Positions 1 through 7,173 of a stretch of 35,156 nt of DNA are shown in pieces. The notes under the pieces are model-generated. The model saw only the letters and a program-made list of their open reading frames with translations, had not been told where the DNA came from and did no database searches. Within the stretch, counting starts at the first letter, position 1, and the number at the start of each line of letters is the position of its first letter. Both the position numbers and the translations under genes were made by a program. Origin of the DNA: Roseburia sp. (GTDB lineage: Bacteria; Bacillota; Clostridia; Christensenellales; Pumilibacteraceae); contig JAMPDA010000018.1 in NCBI GenBank assembly GCA_023665905.1, positions 1 through 35,156 on the forward strand, read 5' to 3'.

Positions 1-1
1 G

Positions 2-112
2 TTTTTATGGAGCAAATTGCGAGGATAGACGTGCGAAACGGAGCGAGTCGCACCCACTGCGGTGCGTCGAACGACGCTTCGCACGTATAGACCGCAATTT
101 GCCCATAAAAAT
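2..112. repeat. Long imperfect inverted repeat
   Basis: The left arm begins TTTTTATGG, GCAAATTGCG, then GTGCGAA. The right arm is the complement in reverse order: TTCGCAC, CGCAATTTGC, CCATAAAAA. The roughly 35-base arms enclose two smaller hairpins (GTGCGA/TCGCAC and GCGTCG-AA-CGACGC), so the whole would fold as a branched cruciform. It lies just upstream of the broken subtilase gene. It could be a small non-autonomous mobile element or the remnant of one. There is no coding capacity. Confidence 0.7.
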
Positions 113-129
113 GATTCTATTGAGGTTGG

Positions 130-1058
130 GTGAATGTACAAACAAAAATCTTAGTGGTTGCCGTGGTGGCTTTTGTATTGGCAATAATGTTAATGCCTAT
201 ATTAACGATGTCGGTTCGTGCCGAAGTACATGAAACGGAGCTTAGCGAAGAAGATATAAATCGCTCAGTTACTATCAAGAACCTACTATCGATATGGATT
301 TTGAGGATGACGAGGTTTGGGTAATATTAAAAAGCGCGTATGATTATTTGACGGAAATCAAATTTAGCGATTTGAAAATCGTAGAAGAAGTTTCGCGCAT
401 AGACTATATCCGGTATGAATTAAAAGAGTACACGTATGAAGACGGTGCGGTTCCTTTCAAAAAAGGAGATAAACACCAACAGTTTAAGATAGTTCTCGAA
501 GAACACAGTAAAGAAAAGGTGTTGGCAGTGTGTAAATTGTTGCAAACATTAGATATTGTTTTGGTCGCCGAACCCGATTATATTTATGACATAGCTTACG
601 ATTGGCAACCGAGCGACACAGGTTATCTTATGCAATGGGGATTGAACGGTACATACGGAATAAACGCCGAGCAAGCATGGGGAATAACAAGAGGTAGTAC
701 AAACGTCAAAGTCGGCGTTATGGAAAGCAACATTGATAGCGAGCACGAGGATTTAAAGGGGAGTATAGTTCCCGGGAATCTAACACCTTCCGGTAATACA
801 ACAAATGCCGCTCACGGTACACATGTCGCCGGAATTATCGGCGCAGTACAGAATGATTACGGCGTCGCTGCGTTGATTTACTCGAAGTATTCTTACTTAT
901 CCGGAAGCGACATCAAGGCCACGATACTTAACAATGTAAATCAAGTCCCCGCCTTGAATGGCTATTGTGTGACGGGAGGAATACTTAATGCCTATCGATT
1001 CGAATTTGATATACAGCGAAGAAAAATTACTTTATCTCATAGAGCCGGATTATTATGA
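130..1058 (+). pseudogene. Broken S8 (subtilisin-like) serine protease
   Basis: The GTG at 130 opens a frame with a hydrophobic secretion signal (VVAVVAFVLAIMLMPIL). That frame runs out at 324. The rest of the protein continues from about 246 in another frame, through an acidic prodomain-like region to 1058, so a frameshift lies around 250-290. The S8 His motif is present (HGTHVAGIIGA, near 812-845). At the usual catalytic Asp position, normally V-I-D-[TS]-G, the sequence reads VGVMESNID, so Glu replaces Asp. After the His block the protein runs NDYGVAALIYSKYSYLSGSD. The part from VAALIYSKY onward resembles what normally follows the GTSMAAP catalytic Ser motif, so the segment carrying that Ser is missing. 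The gene therefore has a frameshift and an internal deletion, and is very probably dead. The intact parent would have been an exported protease. Confidence 0.8.
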
Positions 1059-1062
1059 TACG

Positions 1063-1410
1063 TTTATTCGAGGAGCAAATTTGCTTGCTTGCACAATCAC
1101 AGATTGATTTGTATTTATTACGTATTCTATCGAAGTGAGTGGTAAGCAATGGGTCGCGCAGCATTTGGCTGCCGACGACGACAAATTTGGTGTACTTACC
1201 ATACAAGCAAATTTGCGCGCTTGCGCAAGCAAATCTGCGCCGTATGGGCAACCGAAGGTTATACCCAGCCGCGTGGCTAGCGGAACACCCGTAGGGCGCT
1301 CCAGGGCAAGCCTGCGCACAATTACAAGCGAGAACGTAATCAATGCTTCGTGCAACATTTGGTTGCCGTGTGGATTCATGGCTTGCCATGGGGGTATAAT
1401 ACCTAATTTA
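1063..1410 (-). repeat. Hairpin-rich repeat element, copy A (longest)
   Basis: This shares its outer ends with three other copies at 5875-6009, 15013-15225 and 17930-18061. One end reads TTATTCGAGGAGCAAATTTG and the other GGTATAATACCTAATTT. It lies in the same orientation as copy C and opposite to B and D. It also shares with copy C an internal module from about 1097 to 1185 (ending GCAGCATTTGGCTGCCGAC). It carries further insertions, including palindromic GCAAATTTGC-like blocks at about 1205-1235. The end hairpin is CATGG-CTTG-CCATG (about 1377-1390). The element abuts the dead subtilase. The rest of the 1059-1517 gap contains no gene I can support. Confidence 0.75.
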
Positions 1411-1517
1411 TTTTTAACGACAGCTATGTATTTGCTTGTTTATAAATGGAATTGTTAGGCTGTAATTAAATCAGCCGGAAAACTTACCGCCAAACAGTGT
1501 ACTTTTGCGTTGGAATG

Positions 1518-1526
1518 TGCTATAAT
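1518..1526 (+). promoter_or_regulatory. Extended -10 promoter for the ABC-F leader
   Basis: TGCTATAAT is a perfect extended -10 (TGnTATAAT). The -35 region 17 bases upstream (1498-1503) is weak, as is common for extended -10 promoters. Transcription should start near 1533, giving a leader of about 113 nt before the ABC-F start. Confidence 0.75.
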
Positions 1527-1544
1527 GTTTAGGCAAGGTCAAAT

Positions 1545-1589
1545 ATGATATGTAACTGTCCGTTACGTGGGAAATTAAGAAATACTTAA
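1545..1589 (+). CDS. 14-aa leader peptide upstream of ABC-F gene
   Basis: This is a short frame reading MICNCPLRGKLRNT, starting at ATG 1545 and ending at TAA 1587-1589. A ribosome-binding sequence, AAGG (1535-1538), lies 6 nt upstream. The peptide contains two overlapping basic-X-basic motifs, RGK and KLR, which is the +X+ pattern known to stall ribosomes in the presence of macrolides. Its stop codon touches the 5' arm of the terminator hairpin at 1588-1620, so ribosome position would influence hairpin folding. This arrangement matches translation-controlled attenuators upstream of antibiotic-resistance genes. Calling it a regulatory peptide is inference; the frame, ribosome-binding site and hairpin are visible. 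Confidence 0.6.
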   Translation: MICNCPLRGKLRNT

Positions 1590-1620
1590 GGATCTTGTAA
1601 ACACAAGGTTCTTTTTATTT
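1588..1620 (+). terminator. Intrinsic terminator/attenuator in ABC-F leader
   Basis: AAGGATCTTGT (1588-1598) pairs with ACAAGGTTCTT (1603-1613) across an AAAC loop. This gives an 11-bp stem with two G-U pairs, followed by TTTTTATTT. It sits 26 nt before the ABC-F start and after the promoter, so it can only stop transcription prematurely. CAAGGTC at 1534-1540 can pair with GATCTTG at 1591-1597 of the 5' arm and might act as a competing antiterminator. Confidence 0.7.
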
Positions 1621-1645
1621 AACAAAAATCATCAGGATATGAATA

Positions 1646-3223
1646 ATGATAAACGTATCAAACGTAAAACTTCAGTTCGGCACGCGCGTTCTGTTCGAGA
1701 ATGTCAACCTTAAGTTCGCGAGCGGCAACTGCTACGGCATTATCGGTGCGAACGGCGCAGGCAAATCGACTTTTCTCAAGCTCCTGTCCGGCAAGATAGA
1801 GCCGTCCAAGGGTGAGATATCGGTCGGAAAGGGCGAGCGTCTGTCCGTGCTCGAGCAGAACCAAAACGCGTACGACGATTACACCGTGCGCGAGGCTGTT
1901 ATTTGCGGACACAAGGAGCTCGGCGAGCTGCGCAGAAAGCGCGAAGTTCTGTATGCCAAAACGGACTTTACCGAGGAGGACGGCAATATCGCCGCGGAGC
2001 TCGAAACGCGCTACGGCGAGCTCGGCGGTTACGAGTGCGAGATCGACGCGGAAACGCTTTTGAACAGCATAGGCATCGACCAGTCGCTCTTTGACGTTCT
2101 CATGGGCGAGCTCGAGCCTAAGGTAAAGGTCAAGGTGTTGATGGCGCAATGCCTTTTCGGTCAGCCCGACATACTGCTTTTGGACGAGCCGACAAACAAC
2201 CTCGATATCAAGACGGTGCGTTGGCTTCAGGAATACATCAAGTCGCTCGAGTCCGCCACCGTTTTGGTCGTGTCGCACAACCGACACTTTCTCAATCAGG
2301 TGTGCACGCACATTTGCGATGTGGACTATGCGGCGATAAATCTGTTTGTGGGCAACTACGACTTTTGGTACGAGTCGTCGCAGCTCATATTGCGCCAGCA
2401 GCGCGAAGCCAACAAAAAGGCGGAAGCGCGCATTAAAGAGCTTCGCGAGTTTATTGCGAGGTTTTCCGCCAATGCGTCCAAGTCAAAGCAGGCGACCAGC
2501 CGCAAGCGCGAGCTCGACAAGATAGAAATTCAGGACATAAAGCCGTCGTCGCGCAAGTACCCGTATATCGATTACAAGTTCGAGCGCGACCCCGGCAACG
2601 ATATCCTGCGCGTCGAAAAACTGTGCAAGGACGGCTTTTTCCAAAATGTAACGTTCTCCGTCGGTCGCGACGATAAGATAGGCTTTTTGACCGACGATTC
2701 GCGCGCCGTGGCGGAGCTTTTCGATTGCATATTCGGCGTGTCAAAGCCCGATTCGGGCAGGGTCATATGGGGAAAGAACATCAAGCCCGCGTACATGCCG
2801 CAAAACTACGACAGCTTTTTCGACGGCTGCTCGCTGTCGCTCGTCAAGTGGATAGATCAGTGGTCGGAAAACCACGAGCAGGAGTATCTGCGTTCCTGGC
2901 TGGGCAGACTGTTATTTTCGGGCGACGAGGCGTTAAAGCCCGCAAACGTCCTTTCGGGCGGAGAAAAAGCGCGGTGCATGCTTGCGCGCATGATGTTGCT
3001 TTCGCCCAACTTTTTGATGTTCGACGAGCCTACGAACCATCTCGATTTGGAGAGCATAACGTCGCTCAACAAGGGCATGATAAATTTCAAAGCGCCGATA
3101 CTTTTCATCACGGCGGACGAGGAGATAATGTCGTCGGTAGCCAATCGCATAATAATCATCGAAAAGGGCGCTAAAGCTTACGACAGACCGGTCACTTACG
3201 ACGAATATATTTCCACATTGTAG
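1646..3223 (+). CDS. ABC-F family ATPase, YbiT-like
   Basis: A 525-aa soluble protein with two ATPase domains, a linker and no membrane segments. This is the architecture of ABC-F proteins, which bind the ribosomal E site and either aid translation or protect against ribosome-targeting antibiotics. NBD1 has Walker A GANGAGKST (residues 34-42), Walker B ILLLDEPTNNLD and an H-loop (VVSHNRHF). Its signature is degenerate (LEPKVKVKVLMAQ). The linker ANASKSKQATSRKRELDKI closely resembles that of E. coli YbiT. NBD2 keeps LSGGEKARCMLAR and FLMFDEPTNHLD. It has lost the Walker A lysine motif (FLTDDSRAV in place of GxxGxGKS) and the H-loop His (ITADEE). In the head-to-tail dimer the intact NBD1 Walker A faces the intact NBD2 signature, leaving one competent and one degenerate ATP site. 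The leader peptide and attenuator upstream suggest drug-responsive expression. The role as resistance or housekeeping factor is undetermined. Confidence 0.9.
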   Translation: MINVSNVKLQFGTRVLFENVNLKFASGNCYGIIGANGAGKSTFLKLLSGKIEPSKGEISVGKGERLSVLEQNQNAYDDYTVREAVICGHKELGELRRKREVLYAKTDFTEEDGNIAAELETRYGELGGYECEIDAETLLNSIGIDQSLFDVLMGELEPKVKVKVLMAQCLFGQPDILLLDEPTNNLDIKTVRWLQEYIKSLESATVLVVSHNRHFLNQVCTHICDVDYAAINLFVGNYDFWYESSQLILRQQREANKKAEARIKELREFIARFSANASKSKQATSRKRELDKIEIQDIKPSSRKYPYIDYKFERDPGNDILRVEKLCKDGFFQNVTFSVGRDDKIGFLTDDSRAVAELFDCIFGVSKPDSGRVIWGKNIKPAYMPQNYDSFFDGCSLSLVKWIDQWSENHEQEYLRSWLGRLLFSGDEALKPANVLSGGEKARCMLARMMLLSPNFLMFDEPTNHLDLESITSLNKGMINFKAPILFITADEEIMSSVANRIIIIEKGAKAYDRPVTYDEYISTL

Positions 3224-3260
3224 TTTGTTCGACCTGTGTCGCGCCTTCAAATGCTTGATT

Positions 3261-3288
3261 TTGTCGCGGCGCAGTGATAAAATATAAT
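3261..3288 (+). promoter_or_regulatory. Sigma-A promoter for glmU-like/prs
   Basis: TTGTCG, a 16-bp spacer, then a perfect TATAAT (3283-3288). Initiation near 3295 excludes the GTG at 3274 as a start and favours the ATG at 3331, which has AAGAGG 11 nt upstream. Confidence 0.65.
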
Positions 3289-3330
3289 AGCTCGGTCGCT
3301 ATGTGCGGCAAACAAGAGGTCGTTTTTTCT

Positions 3331-4536
3331 ATGATAGATGTCGGTATCAACGGAATAGTGTTTCGCGTCGGCAGTGCGACGCTCGGCGAAACGGGCGGCA
3401 TTTCCGTGCTCGGCAAGACGCTCGAGGAATGGGCGGGGTCGTGTATCGGCGCGCCGTACAAGACGGTTGACGGATCGCCCGTTGTAAACGTGTGCGAAAG
3501 GCTGAGGGCGGCGGTCGATAGGAGCAAGCCCATAACCGTGGCGCTGTTCTGCAATGCGCCGCTCGTTACGGCAAAAAGTATCGCCGCGGCGGTAGACAAG
3601 GCGCGTAGCGATAATTCCGACGTCATAACACTGCCGTACGGCTACGTTTTCCGCACCGAATATCTTTTCGAGATCGACACGCTGTATCTGCGCGACACGG
3701 CAAACGTCGGCGGTCAGGGCGATTTCGTCACGGACGGCGAATCGCTTTCCAGAGTTACCGACCTTTTGCGCAAGCGCATTTTGCGCTATCATGCCGCCAA
3801 CGGCGTAATAATCACAGATTTTCAAAACACGTATATCGACTGTGACGTTGTTATCGCAAAGGGCGTCACCGTAGAGCCGTACAATTTCCTCAAGGGCAAG
3901 ACGGTCATAAAAGAGGGCGCGCATATCCTGCCCGGCAACTATATCGAAAACTGCGTTATCGGTAGCGGCGCGCGGATAGACAGCTCGCGGTTGTACGGCA
4001 GTTCCGTCGGCAGCGGCACGCGCGTCGGACCGTTTGCGTATATCCGTCCCGATACCGTCATAGGCAGTAATTGCCGCATAGGCGACTACGTGGAGCTTAA
4101 AAGCTGCGTGATAGGCGACGGAAGCAAGGTGAGCCACCTGACGTACATCGGCGACGCGGAACTCGGCAAGGAGTGTAACGTCGGTTGCGGCGTGGTGTTC
4201 GCCAATTACGACGGCAAAAACAAGTACAGATCGGTGGTGGGCGACAGGGTGTTTATAGGCTCCAACGCGAACATCGTCGCGCCCGTCACGATAGAGGACA
4301 GGGCGTTCATCGCCGCAGGCTCAACCATAACCAAAACCGTACAGCGTCAGGCGCTTGCCATAGCGCGTGCGCGGCAGACGCAGATCCCCGATTGGACGGG
4401 CAACGTCTATGCGCCGCCGCAGCAGCAAGCGGCGAAAGCGCCCGATAACTACAATCTCGTGCAGTATTCCGACGGCATAATCGACGGCGCGGCGAGCGCT
4501 GCGAACAACGCCGACGGCGAAACAAATAAACAGTAA
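3331..4536 (+). CDS. glmU: GlmU-like N-acetyltransferase with a degenerate uridylyltransferase half
   Basis: 401 aa, bifunctional GlmU architecture but shorter than the usual roughly 455. The C-terminal left-handed beta-helix is well conserved: GPFAYIRP, IGDYVELKS, SHLTYIGDAELG, the NYDG block (ANYDGKNKYRSVVGD) and SNANIVAPV. These carry the acetyl-CoA and glucosamine-1-phosphate sites, so acetylation of GlcN-1-P to GlcNAc-1-P is expected. The connecting helix (LLRKRILRYHAANGV) is also recognisable. The N-terminal domain lacks the LAAGxGTRM nucleotide loop entirely, and CNAPLV stands where GDxPL with its metal-binding Asp normally is. Uridylyl transfer is therefore probably lost. The proline/glutamine-rich tail after residue 350 is dispensable-looking. 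prs follows 30 bp later, as gcaD-prs does in Bacillus. The start at 3331 is chosen from promoter position and ribosome-binding site. Confidence 0.85.
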   Translation: MIDVGINGIVFRVGSATLGETGGISVLGKTLEEWAGSCIGAPYKTVDGSPVVNVCERLRAAVDRSKPITVALFCNAPLVTAKSIAAAVDKARSDNSDVITLPYGYVFRTEYLFEIDTLYLRDTANVGGQGDFVTDGESLSRVTDLLRKRILRYHAANGVIITDFQNTYIDCDVVIAKGVTVEPYNFLKGKTVIKEGAHILPGNYIENCVIGSGARIDSSRLYGSSVGSGTRVGPFAYIRPDTVIGSNCRIGDYVELKSCVIGDGSKVSHLTYIGDAELGKECNVGCGVVFANYDGKNKYRSVVGDRVFIGSNANIVAPVTIEDRAFIAAGSTITKTVQRQALAIARARQTQIPDWTGNVYAPPQQQAAKAPDNYNLVQYSDGIIDGAASAANNADGETNKQ

Positions 4537-4566
4537 ATTTCAACACATTTTATCGGAGGATAACAA

Positions 4567-5532
4567 ATGATAGCTCACGGCAATAAGATCAAGTTGTTTT
4601 GCGGCAACGCCTGCAGAGAACTTTCTGGCGCGATTTCGGATAGGCTCAAAATGAAGCTTTCCGCGTGCGACGTCGGCAAGTTCAGCGACGGCGAGATATC
4701 GGTGTCCATAGGCGAATCGGTGCGCGGCTGCGACGTGTTTGTGGTGCAGTCCACTTCCGCGCCCACAAACGACAACCTCATGGAGCTTCTCGTCATGATA
4801 GACGCGCTCAAGCGCGCGTCAGCCGGCAGGATCACGGCTGTAATGCCGTATTTCGGCTATGCTAGGCAGGATAGAAAAGCGCGCGCGCGCGATCCCATTA
4901 CCGCCAAGCTCGTCGCCGATCTTATTTGCAAAGCCGGCGCGGATAGGATATTGACCATGGACCTTCACGCGTCGCAGATACAGGGCTTTTTCGATATCCC
5001 CGTCGATCACCTTTTGGGCGTGCCCATTCTCGCTCGCGCCATCGCCGACGAGCCGTTTATAAAGGAAGCGGGCGACGACCTCGTTGTCGTTTCGCCGGAC
5101 GTAGGGTCGGTGGGCAGAGCGCGTCAAATGGCGCAGAAGCTCAACAAGACGCTCGCCATAGTCGATAAGCGCAGACCCAAAGCCAACGTCATGGAAGTCA
5201 TGAACATAATAGGCGACGTAAAGGGCAAGCGTTGCCTCATAGTGGACGACATGATAGACACCGCGGGAACTATCACGCAGGGCGCAAAAGCGCTCGTGGA
5301 AGTGGGCGGCGCTACCGACGTTTACGCCTGCTGCACGCACCCCGTTCTGTCCGGACCTGCGATAGAGCGTTTGGAAAACTCGGTCATCAAAAAACTTTTC
5401 CTGCTCGACACGATAGAACTGCCGCAGGAAAAGAAATTGGATAAATTCATTTCGGTCACAGTCGCGCCCATATTCGCCGAGGCGATCGCGGCGATATTTG
5501 CAGACCTGCCCGTCAGCAAGCTGTACGACTGA
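4567..5532 (+). CDS. prs: Ribose-phosphate pyrophosphokinase
   Basis: 321 aa, the usual length for bacterial Prs. It makes PRPP from ribose 5-phosphate and ATP, supplying purine, pyrimidine, NAD, histidine and tryptophan synthesis in the cytosol. Family blocks in order: KFSDGEISV near the N-terminus, [11 protein letters not shown] (ATP/flexible-loop region), the metal-binding [34 protein letters not shown], and the PRPP-binding loop [25 protein letters not shown] precedes the ATG. It is cotranscribed with the glmU-like gene and ends just before a strong terminator at 5561. Confidence 0.97.
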   Translation: MIAHGNKIKLFCGNACRELSGAISDRLKMKLSACDVGKFSDGEISVSIGESVRGCDVFVVQSTSAPTNDNLMELLVMIDALKRASAGRITAVMPYFGYARQDRKARARDPITAKLVADLICKAGADRILTMDLHASQIQGFFDIPVDHLLGVPILARAIADEPFIKEAGDDLVVVSPDVGSVGRARQMAQKLNKTLAIVDKRRPKANVMEVMNIIGDVKGKRCLIVDDMIDTAGTITQGAKALVEVGGATDVYACCTHPVLSGPAIERLENSVIKKLFLLDTIELPQEKKLDKFISVTVAPIFAEAIAAIFADLPVSKLYD

Positions 5533-5560
5533 TACCAAACGATATCAAATGCTCACAATG

Positions 5561-5599
5561 CCGCGATAATAGCGTATATGCGCTGTTATCGCGGTTTTT
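5561..5599 (+). terminator. Intrinsic terminator after prs
   Basis: CCGCGATAATAGCG pairs with CGCTGTTATCGCGG around a TATATG loop (14-bp stem, one G-T pair), followed by TTTTT. It overlaps the end of the convergent XRE gene by 14 bases. Confidence 0.9.
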
Positions 5600-5840
5600 C
5601 GTTGCGCGCTAATTTAATTTCGATCTCGCGCATTACCGTTTCCATGGTCGTATCGAGCGCGCAGCAGATCCTGTAGAATGTTTCGAGCGTGGGTTTTCTT
5701 TCGCCGTGTTCTATCGCGCTCAAGTGCGTGCGCGCTATGCCGGCAAGTCCGCTCAACACTTCTTGCGACATATCCTTGCGCTTTCTGAACTCGGTTATTA
5801 CGGAACCCACAGTTTTTCCGTCCAACATCGGTACACTCAT
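5586..5840 (-). CDS. Small XRE-family helix-turn-helix regulator
   Basis: 84 aa, essentially one HTH_3 (Cro/CI) domain. FRKRKDMSQEVLSGLAGIAR is helices 1-3 and RTHLSAIEHGERKPTLETFY covers the recognition helix and the typical ExGxxxP turn. The remainder (RICCALDTTMETVM) is the usual fourth and fifth helices. It has no dimerisation or sensor domain, so it probably binds DNA as a homodimer. GAGGAG lies upstream of the ATG at 5838-5840. It is convergent with prs. The hairpin repeat element B begins about 35 bp upstream of its start, so its promoter must lie in or beyond that repeat. The target is unknown. Confidence 0.85.
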   Translation of the reverse strand: MSVPMLDGKTVGSVITEFRKRKDMSQEVLSGLAGIARTHLSAIEHGERKPTLETFYRICCALDTTMETVMREIEIKLARNEKPR

Positions 5841-5874
5841 TTTATAAACTCCTCATGTTCTCGACGACCCAATA

Positions 5875-6009
5875 AATTAGATATTATACCCTCCGTGGCA
5901 AGCCACGGAGCACCCTACGGGTGTTCCGCCGCAAGCGGCGGAGTATAAAACCTAATTTGTCCACGTCGCAAATTTGCCCTTGCAAGCAAGCAAATTTGCT
6001 CCTCGAATA
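5875..6009 (+). repeat. Hairpin-rich repeat element, copy B
   Basis: The core is bounded by inverted ends (AATTAGATATTATACC and GTATAAAACCTAATTT). Between them sit three consecutive hairpins: CCGTGG-CAAG-CCACGG, CACCC-TAC-GGGTG and CCGCCG-CAAG-CGGCGG. A tail with two copies of the palindrome GCAAATTTGC follows, ending GCTCCTCGAATAA. It is nearly the same as copy D and the reverse of copies A and C. It fills the space between two divergent promoter regions. Confidence 0.8.
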
Positions 6010-6036
6010 AATATAAAATATTTTTTGCAATAAATT

Positions 6037-6076
6037 GTCTACATATGTTGACAATAGTCTACATATGTAGTAAAAT
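6037..6076 (+). promoter_or_regulatory. Promoter with twin TACATATGTA-type operators
   Basis: Perfect -35 TTGACA (6048-6053), a 17-bp spacer and -10 TAAAAT (6071-6076). GTCTACATATGT occurs twice, at 6037-6048 and 6057-6068, exactly 20 bp apart (two helical turns). The second copy fills the spacer as the perfect palindrome CTACATATGTAG, and the first abuts the -35. TACAnnTGTA is the known box for BlaI/MecI/CopY-type repressors. Repression of the downstream membrane-protein pair by such a protein is inference. A small hairpin (AACGTG/CACGTT, 6086-6103) opens the transcript. Confidence 0.8.
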
Positions 6077-6119
6077 ATTGCAATGAACGTGTAAAATCAC
6101 GTTTGGGAGGGTACCGTAC

Positions 6120-7172
6120 ATGGAAAAGAAAGCAGATGTAAAAAAGATAGTGTGCCTGGTTGTTTGCGTCGCACTAATCGTTATCGCGTGCATTGTCGGG
6201 GTGGATTTTAACAAGATCACTGTTAAGTCCGGTAAGGGGCGCAACGCAAAGATAACGTCGCTCGAAGATATGTCGATCATGCTGTCGGACTTTGGCGAGC
6301 CGTTATCCGATTTTTCGTATTCGAAAAATTCTGCGGCGCGAAATGCGAGCAAAACGGACGATGCTGTTTCGGCAAAATATAAGAGCGTCACGATACACGA
6401 GCAATCGTCGTGCTATACGTATGCGAAGAACGGTCGCGGTTTTTCCAAAGTCATCATTCAACGCAGTATGGATATAGGAATAACGGAGAGCGCGACGTAT
6501 TATCACTCGATGTTTACGCTCTCGGCGGATTCTCGCACGGAAGCGTATTATTCGAACGACGGCATGGTTCAAGAAACGGATTACGGTAGTAATGCTGATA
6601 TCGACCTCGAGATATACATATCGGAGGACAGATTTCTGTTGCGTTTCAACAGGTTTTCCATGGCGACCGACGGCAAGAACATCATGGGCATAGAAAGAGT
6701 GCTCGGGCAGTGGGGGGATTTTTCCGACGACACCGATGTCGGTCAAGCCGTCATTTCGTCGCTCGGCTCGACCAATTCCAAGAACTTCCGCATTTTCGGG
6801 CTTATGGGTAAGTATATCGCCGATAGCGACGACGATATCTTCAGCAAGCGCGGAGATGTGTACACGTTAAAGAAAGACGCTTCGGGCGGCTTTGCATCGT
6901 CGCTACTCGGTATAGCCGGAGGCAGCGGGCTCGCCGAGGATTTCGATTGCGAGTTCGAGGTGGATCTCGGGAGCGCCGCAAGTCCCGTAGTTACATTGCT
7001 TTTGGACAGCGATCAGTCGTACGACAAAACGGGTTCGATGCGAGTTTACGAAAAAGACGTTTTTGAGTTTACAAATATAAATAATACCGTTATAGACATT
7101 CCTTCGTCGCTTTCCGCGCTTTCCGCAGAAGAATTCGACGCCTACATGAGCGAACTCGAGGAGGATGACTGA
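6120..7172 (+). CDS. Membrane-anchored extracytoplasmic protein of unknown function
   Basis: 350 aa, no family recognised. A lysine-rich start is followed by one membrane segment (IVCLVVCVALIVIACIVGV, about residues 10-28). The remaining 320 residues are polar and probably face outside, with an Asp/Glu-rich end (MSELEEDD). No lipobox, protease motif or repeat is visible. GGGAGGG precedes the ATG. It is the first gene behind the twin-operator promoter at 6037-6076 and is followed one base later by a polytopic membrane protein, so the two probably act together. If the operator is bound by a BlaI/CopY-type repressor, a role in envelope stress or metal response is possible but unproven. Confidence 0.8.
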   Translation: MEKKADVKKIVCLVVCVALIVIACIVGVDFNKITVKSGKGRNAKITSLEDMSIMLSDFGEPLSDFSYSKNSAARNASKTDDAVSAKYKSVTIHEQSSCYTYAKNGRGFSKVIIQRSMDIGITESATYYHSMFTLSADSRTEAYYSNDGMVQETDYGSNADIDLEIYISEDRFLLRFNRFSMATDGKNIMGIERVLGQWGDFSDDTDVGQAVISSLGSTNSKNFRIFGLMGKYIADSDDDIFSKRGDVYTLKKDASGGFASSLLGIAGGSGLAEDFDCEFEVDLGSAASPVVTLLLDSDQSYDKTGSMRVYEKDVFEFTNINNTVIDIPSSLSALSAEEFDAYMSELEEDD

Positions 7173-7173
7173 T

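Noticed and set aside
1027..1458. Several 60-120 codon frames on both strands after the subtilase
   Set aside because: They lie within hairpin repeat element A, and their residues simply translate the palindromic repeats.
5891..5945. Hairpins of repeat copy B as tandem terminators
   Set aside because: The stems are not followed by a T-tract, and the same trio recurs elsewhere with its own boundaries, so a repeat element fits better.
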